A stretch of DNA of 34,637 bases from Streptomyces sp. OfavH-34-F (GTDB taxonomy: Bacteria; Actinomycetota; Actinomycetes; Streptomycetales; Streptomycetaceae), in the NCBI RefSeq assembly GCF_022347745.1, contig NZ_JAKRGC010000029.1, forward strand, positions 1 to 34,637. Direction: 5' to 3'. The translations under genes were made by a program, and so were the position numbers. Numbering within the stretch: position 1 is the first letter of the stretch; every line of letters begins with the position of its first letter. The notes below the pieces were generated by a model. It did not search any database and had not been told where the DNA came from. It saw only the letters and a program-made list of their open reading frames with translations. This document shows, piece after piece, positions 30,680 to 34,637 of this stretch.

Positions 30680-32086
30680 ATGTCCGTTGGTGAAGAGGTT
30701 CAGAACACGCAGGTGCCGCCGCAGCAGAGTCTCGGCACGGCGGCCGCGCGGAACCTCGCGACGACCACCAAGACCGCTCCGCAGATGCAGGAGATCACCT
30801 CCAGGTGGCTGCTGAAGATGTTGCCGTGGGTCCAGGTGCAGGGCGGTACGTACCGGGTGAACCGCCGGCTGAGCTACGCGGTCGGCGACGGCCGCGTCAC
30901 GTTCGTGCAGACCGGCGACCGGGTCGCGGTCATCCCCGCCGAGCTGGGCGAGCTCCCGGCACTGAGGGGCTTCGAGGACGAGGAAGTGCTCGCCGAACTG
31001 GCCCGCAGGTGCGAACAGGTCGACATCCCCGCAGGACACGTCCTGGCCGCGGAGGGCGACCCGGCGGACCGGGTCTACCTGCTGGCACATGGCAAGGTCG
31101 AGAAGGTCGGCAGCGGCCCCTACGGTGACGAAACGGTCCTGGGGGTCCACGCGGACGGGGCCTACTTCGGCGACCGCTCCCTCATCGAGGGCGACGCCGT
31201 CTGGGAGTACACGGCCCGCGCCGTCACCGCGTGCACGGTGCTGACGCTCCAGCGGGCGGACGTCCTCAACCTCGCCGAGCGGGCCGCATCGCTCGACAGC
31301 CACCTCACCCGGCTGCTCTCCCTCCCGCAGCAGCGCACCAACAAGTACGGAGAGGCGGAGATCGACCTCTCCGCGGGCCATGTCGGCGAGGCCGTCGTCC
31401 CGCACACCTTCGTGGACTACGAGGCCGCGCCCCGCGAGTACGAGCTGAGCGTCGCCCAGACCGTCCTGAAGGTCCACAGCCGCGTCGCGGACCTGTACAA
31501 CCAGCCGATGAACCAGACCGAGCAGCAGTTGCGGCTCACGGTCGAGGCGCTGCGCGAGCGCCAGGAGCACGAGCTGATCAACAACCGCGAGTTCGGCCTG
31601 CTCAACAACTGCGACTACGGCCAGCGGCTCCAGCCGCACGACGGGGTGCCGAGCCCCGACGACATGGACGAGCTGCTCTCGCGGCGGCGCGGCTCCAAGC
31701 TCTTCCTCGCCCACCCGCGCGCCATCGCCGCCTTCGGCCGCGAGTGCAACCGGCGCGGGCTGGTGCCGGAGAGCATCGACGTCGGCGGCCACCGCATCCC
31801 GACCTGGCGCGGCGTGCCGATCTTCCCGTGCAACAAGATCCCGGTCAGCGACGCCCGCACCACGTCGATCATCTGCATGAGGACCGGCGAGGCCGAGCAG
31901 GGTGTCGTCGGCCTCCAGCAGTCGGGCATCCCCGACGAGATCGAGCCCAGTCTCTCGGTCCGCTTCATGGGCATCGACGAGCAGGCGATCATCTCCTACC
32001 TCGTCACGGCCTACTACTCCGCGGCGGTCCTCGTCCCGGACGCCCTGGGCGTGCTGGAGAACGTCGAGGTCAGCCGCTGGCGGTGA
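30680..32086 (+). CDS. Family 2B encapsulin nanocompartment shell protein
   Basis: 468 residues with an AGAGGG ribosome site. Usually misannotated as a Crp/Fnr regulator because a cyclic-nucleotide-binding-like domain (~95-215) is inserted between shell parts, but there is no helix-turn-helix. The rest is an HK97-type shell: an N-terminal arm with [16 protein letters not shown], then a long domain with [61 protein letters not shown] and [21 protein letters not shown]. It should self-assemble into an icosahedral protein shell around the enzyme encoded next. The phosphate-binding cassette is altered (FGD at 163-165, Val174 in place of the usual Arg). A hairpin separates it from the polyprenyl synthase gene. 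Confidence 0.93.
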   Translation: MSVGEEVQNTQVPPQQSLGTAAARNLATTTKTAPQMQEITSRWLLKMLPWVQVQGGTYRVNRRLSYAVGDGRVTFVQTGDRVAVIPAELGELPALRGFEDEEVLAELARRCEQVDIPAGHVLAAEGDPADRVYLLAHGKVEKVGSGPYGDETVLGVHADGAYFGDRSLIEGDAVWEYTARAVTACTVLTLQRADVLNLAERAASLDSHLTRLLSLPQQRTNKYGEAEIDLSAGHVGEAVVPHTFVDYEAAPREYELSVAQTVLKVHSRVADLYNQPMNQTEQQLRLTVEALRERQEHELINNREFGLLNNCDYGQRLQPHDGVPSPDDMDELLSRRRGSKLFLAHPRAIAAFGRECNRRGLVPESIDVGGHRIPTWRGVPIFPCNKIPVSDARTTSIICMRTGEAEQGVVGLQQSGIPDEIEPSLSVRFMGIDEQAIISYLVTAYYSAAVLVPDALGVLENVEVSRWR

Positions 32087-32092
32087 GCCTCC

Positions 32093-32122
32093 GGGGCCCG
32101 GACCGCTGCCGGTCCGGGCCCC
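32093..32122 (+). terminator. Strong hairpin between shell and cargo genes (partial terminator)
   Basis: A perfect 13-bp G/C stem (32093-32105 with 32110-32122) with loop CTGC starts 7 bp after the encapsulin stop and lies 48 bp before the polyprenyl synthase gene. Complete termination would need a separate cargo promoter, but partial termination would give excess shell. Confidence 0.75.
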
Positions 32123-32169
32123 CGGCCCCGGCGCACCACCACAGCAACGACAGGGGTGACCGATTGACC

Positions 32170-33213
32170 ATGACCCGAACAGACGCCGCGACCGAGGGCG
32201 ACGAGGCCGCGGCTCTGCTGGAGTACACCCGGACCCTCGTCGATCCGCACCTGCGGGCGGCGGTCACCTCCCTCCCGGGCTCGATCCGGCGGGTGGCGAT
32301 GTACCACTTCGGCTGGGAGAACGCCGACGGCAGCCCGGCGGCGGGCGGGGCGGGCAAGGCGATCCGGCCGGCCCTCGTCCTGGCGGCCGCCCGCGCGCTC
32401 GGCGGCGACCCCGAACGGGCCGTACGGGCGGCCGTCGCCGTGGAGCTGGTCCACAACTTCACCCTGCTCCACGACGACGTCATCGACGAGGACCACACCC
32501 GCCGTCACCGGGCCACCGCCTGGACGGTGTTCGGCATCCCGGACGCGGTCATCGCGGGCGACGCGATGCTGGCCCTCGCCCAGCGGCTGCTCGCGGAGGA
32601 CGGCGCGCCCGTGGCGCAGCTCGCCTCCGCCCGCCTCTCCACCTGCGTCATCGAGCTGTGCGCGGGCCAGCAGGCGGACTGCGCCTTCGAGGAGCGCGAC
32701 CCCGACCAGGTCACGCTCGACGAGTGCCTCACCATGGCGACCGCGAAGACCGGTGCGCTGCTCGGCTGCGCCTGCGCGCTGGGCGCCCTCTACGCGGGGG
32801 CCGGTGAACGGGCCGTGGGGGCGATGGACGGCTTCGGCCGGGAGGCCGGGCTCGCCTTCCAGCTCATCGACGACCTGATCGGCATCTGGGGCGATCAGGC
32901 GCGGACCGGGAAGCCGGTCGGCGCGGATCTCAGCGCCCACAAGAAGTCGTTGCCGGTGGTGGCCGCGCTCACCGCGGGCGGCCCGGCGGCGGCGGAACTG
33001 GCCGCCCTGTACCGGGGGCCGATGAGCACCCGCGCCGAGGTCGGCCGGGCCGCGGAGGCCGTGGACCGGGCCGGCGGCCGGGACTGGGCGCAGAGCTGCG
33101 CGGCGGACCGGATGGCGCGGGCCGTGCACCACCTCTCGCGGGCCGTCCCGGACCTCTCGGCGGCGGGCGACCTGCTGGCCCTCGCCGAGTTCGTCACCCG
33201 CCGTACGTACTGA
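32170..33213 (+). CDS. Polyprenyl diphosphate synthase, probable encapsulin cargo
   Basis: 347 residues. The first Asp-rich motif is LLHDDVIDED (Asp102, Asp103, Asp106), and the second is QLIDDLIGIWGD (Asp234, Asp235). KKSLPVVAAL is conserved in GGPP synthase-like actinobacterial enzymes. Phe97, five residues before the first motif, is the chain-length-limiting position of short-chain (C15-C20) type enzymes. It elongates isoprenoid diphosphates. Family 2B encapsulins are predicted to package polyprenyl transferases. Its N-terminus before the first helix is only ~20 residues. AGGGG (32152-32156) is 13 bases from the ATG but seven from TTG 32164, so the protein may start two residues earlier. 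Confidence 0.88.
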   Translation: MTRTDAATEGDEAAALLEYTRTLVDPHLRAAVTSLPGSIRRVAMYHFGWENADGSPAAGGAGKAIRPALVLAAARALGGDPERAVRAAVAVELVHNFTLLHDDVIDEDHTRRHRATAWTVFGIPDAVIAGDAMLALAQRLLAEDGAPVAQLASARLSTCVIELCAGQQADCAFEERDPDQVTLDECLTMATAKTGALLGCACALGALYAGAGERAVGAMDGFGREAGLAFQLIDDLIGIWGDQARTGKPVGADLSAHKKSLPVVAALTAGGPAAAELAALYRGPMSTRAEVGRAAEAVDRAGGRDWAQSCAADRMARAVHHLSRAVPDLSAAGDLLALAEFVTRRTY

Positions 33214-33296
33214 CGGCGAGCCGGGCCGGAAGGCGCCGCGGCCCGAGCGGAGGGCGGCACGGGCGGTGTCGGAGGCAGGGGCTACAGTCCCTGCTC

Positions 33297-33971
33297 ATGA
33301 CAGATGAGTCGTGGGCAGGGTGGTACCGGGACCGACAGGGCTCCGACGCCGTCATCCTCACCACCGACGGGCAGCAACTCCGCCTCCGCGTCAGGGGCGT
33401 GGACTTCGAGGGCGGTAGCTTCGACGGTCTGCGCCCGGTGGCGGCCGGCCCGGCGGAGAGCGGGATGTTCGCGCTGACGGACGGGGTGCTGGGGGACTGC
33501 GTCCTGGAGTGGGATCTGCCGTTCCCCGTCATGGCGGAGGGGGTGGAGCGCCAGGCGACCCTCAGCTGCCTGCTGTCGCTGCGCAGGCCCGACCCGTATC
33601 TCTACCTCGAACTCCGGTTCGGCGGGGCGGCCTTCGGCTCGCAGCGGGCCGAGAGCGACTTCGGCTCCGCGCTGGCCACGATCCAGCGGGAGCTGCCGCC
33701 CGGAGTCCACCTGCGGACCTGTATAGCCTGCGCGTTCTCCGACTACTTCCCGGCCCCGGACCGGGGCCGCGGCCTCTCCGGCGGCCTCGCCTGTTTCCGG
33801 GGCGCCAAGGAGGAGTACCGGGGCGCGGCCGGCGAACAGGACCTGATCGGACTGTGGGACCGGCGCACCGGTTTCGTCCAGGAGGTCTGGAGCTGCCGGG
33901 AGTTCGAGCCCAGGCCCTCGGAGGGCGCGGGCACCGGCCACCGGGGAGCGTTCCCCCTCGAAACCGCCTGA
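33297..33971 (+). CDS. DUF6304-like protein, unknown function
   Basis: 224 residues from ATG. It is a soluble mixed alpha/beta protein with no signal or membrane span. A C-terminal segment contains HLRTCIACAFSDYFPAPDRG and ends in an Ala/Gly-rich tail. I associate this pattern with DUF6304, a Streptomyces family of unknown function. No ribosome site is seen; TACAGT ends eight bases before the ATG, so it may be leaderless. It could be co-located with the encapsulin by chance. Confidence 0.72.
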   Translation: MTDESWAGWYRDRQGSDAVILTTDGQQLRLRVRGVDFEGGSFDGLRPVAAGPAESGMFALTDGVLGDCVLEWDLPFPVMAEGVERQATLSCLLSLRRPDPYLYLELRFGGAAFGSQRAESDFGSALATIQRELPPGVHLRTCIACAFSDYFPAPDRGRGLSGGLACFRGAKEEYRGAAGEQDLIGLWDRRTGFVQEVWSCREFEPRPSEGAGTGHRGAFPLETA

Positions 33972-33987
33972 CCGTCCCGCGCGACCC

Positions 33988-34012
33988 GCGCCGGGCGTGC
34001 CCCGCCCGGCGC
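33988..34012 (+). terminator. Terminator after the DUF6304-like gene
   Basis: A perfect 10-bp stem (GCGCCGGGCG with CGCCCGGCGC) with loop TGCCC starts 17 bp after the stop at 33971. Confidence 0.75.
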
Positions 34013-34082
34013 ACTCCAGCCGACCGGCCTCTTTCCGGCTCCGCTCCTCCCGTCACCACCGGCCCGCCCTTGTTCTCACCTT

Positions 34083-34109
34083 CATTGTTCTATTAGCATG
34101 CAAACAATG
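34083..34109. promoter_or_regulatory. CATTGTT-N13-AACAATG inverted repeat at the DUF1648-like gene
   Basis: A perfect 7-bp inverted repeat, A/T-rich in an otherwise G/C-rich gap, ends nine bases before the start codon. It overlaps the promoter or leader, so it is a likely operator. Confidence 0.5.
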
Positions 34110-34118
34110 GAGGTTTTC

Positions 34119-34637
34119 ATGAACCGTCGATCCATCGGCCGCGCCGCCCTTGCCGCGCTGCCGTTCCTGCTCGCGCTCGCCGTCGACCTGCTCCTCTTCG
34201 CCACCCGCCGGGACCGGCTGCCCGCGCGGCTGGCCAGCCATTTCGTGGGCAACGGCCGGGCCGACGACTACGCGGGCCGGACCTCGTACGTCGTCGTCAC
34301 CACCGTGCTCCTGCTCGGCGTCGGTCTCCTGGCCGGAATCCTGGTGGCGCGGGGCAGGTTCACCGCCAGGGCGTACCGGGCGACCGTCGGATTCGCCTAC
34401 GCCATGGCCGGGTTCCTGGGCTACCTCATGGCCGCCGTGCTGCTGATCAACGTGGACGCCGTCGAGGACGCGCAGGGCCGGGGACAGGACGTCACCTTCC
34501 CCCTGTGGCACCTGGCCGCCGCCCTCGGGGTGGGCGTGGTCGCCTTCGGCCTCGGCCTCCTCGCGGCCGCGCTGCTGCCCGTGCCCGAGCCGGCCGCGCC
34601 GGACGCGCCCGGGCAGGCGGGCGGGCGGATCGAACTG
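34119..34637 (+). CDS. DUF1648-like membrane protein (truncated by the window end)
   Basis: The ATG (MNRRSIGRAALAALPF) follows GGAGG at 34109-34113 with normal spacing. The frame is open to the last base (173 codons), so the 3' end is cut off. An N-terminal span is followed by RRDRLPARLASHFVGNGRADDY, the loop that recalls DUF1648. Then come spans TTVLLLGVGLLAGILVA, ATVGFAYAMAGFLGYLMAAVLL and LAAALGVGVVAFGLGLLAAALL. Four or more membrane spans are visible. Function is unknown. In-frame ATGs at 34098 and 34107 are unlikely starts. Confidence 0.8.
   Translation, partial: MNRRSIGRAALAALPFLLALAVDLLLFATRRDRLPARLASHFVGNGRADDYAGRTSYVVVTTVLLLGVGLLAGILVARGRFTARAYRATVGFAYAMAGFLGYLMAAVLLINVDAVEDAQGRGQDVTFPLWHLAAALGVGVVAFGLGLLAAALLPVPEPAAPDAPGQAGGRIEL

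Noticed and set aside
30680..32086. Annotation as a Crp/Fnr transcription factor
   Set aside because: There is a cyclic-nucleotide-like domain but no helix-turn-helix. The remaining ~330 residues match encapsulin shell patterns.
1..34637. CRISPR arrays, tRNA or rRNA genes
   Set aside because: No regularly spaced repeats, and no cloverleaf or rRNA-like segment was recognised on either strand.

Overview
The window is a high-GC actinomycete chromosome segment, almost certainly Streptomyces. The codon third positions are strongly G/C biased. GTG starts, stem-only terminators without U-tracts, a WhiB-like protein and the complete dasR-dasABC locus with DasR operators (dre sites) all fit. Gene content and order closely resemble the das/nrd/sigH region of S. 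coelicolor as I remember it. No tRNA, rRNA, insertion sequence, phage or CRISPR was seen.

Layout. 1-4 kb: a membrane HD-domain protein, a TPR protein, peptide deformylase and a secreted peptidoglycan-binding/M15 peptidase, all rightward. 4-9 kb: a DJ-1/AraC-type regulator and nrdB-nrdA (aerobic ribonucleotide reductase) leftward, with a small divergent membrane protein between them and a cobalamin riboswitch ahead of nrdA. 9-11 kb: a monocarboxylate-type Na+/solute symporter with its small DUF3311-type partner. 11-19.3 kb: the aminosugar regulon, with dasR divergent from dasA-dasB-dasC-dasD (chito-oligosaccharide import and hydrolysis), then nagB divergent from a SIS-domain sugar isomerase/deaminase. 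dre sites lie in the control regions. 19.6-25.4 kb: a PdtaS-like sensor kinase, wblE-like whiB, a diacylglycerol-kinase-family lipid kinase, a small membrane protein, and the sigH-type stress sigma factor with an upstream anti-sigma gene and a UBP-type zinc-finger gene. 25.4-28.6 kb: Na+/H+ antiporter, PLP-dependent deaminase/desulfhydrase, cytosolic amidase. 28.7-30.5 kb: flavohemoglobin and its NsrR repressor, each with an NsrR-type operator. 30.7-33.2 kb: a family 2B encapsulin shell gene followed by a polyprenyl diphosphate synthase, a probable enzyme-loaded nanocompartment. 33.3 kb to end: a DUF6304-like protein and a truncated DUF1648-like membrane protein.

How the parts work together. 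DasA captures chito-oligosaccharides and DasB/DasC import them; no ATPase is encoded here, so the shared ATPase MsiK is expected. DasD releases GlcNAc units, and NagB (perhaps with the SIS protein) drains glucosamine-6-P, which is the DasR ligand, so the locus forms a feedback loop. A further dre ahead of the sensor kinase may extend this loop to signalling. nrdAB is switched off by cobalamin through the riboswitch. A striking symmetric element just upstream may serve both as symporter terminator and as a paired NrdR operator.

The most interesting system is the encapsulin plus prenyl synthase pair. The shell's inserted cyclic-nucleotide-type domain has lost the canonical phosphate-binding Arg, the shell and cargo genes are separated by a strong hairpin, and the presumed cargo lacks a long disordered N-terminal targeting tail.
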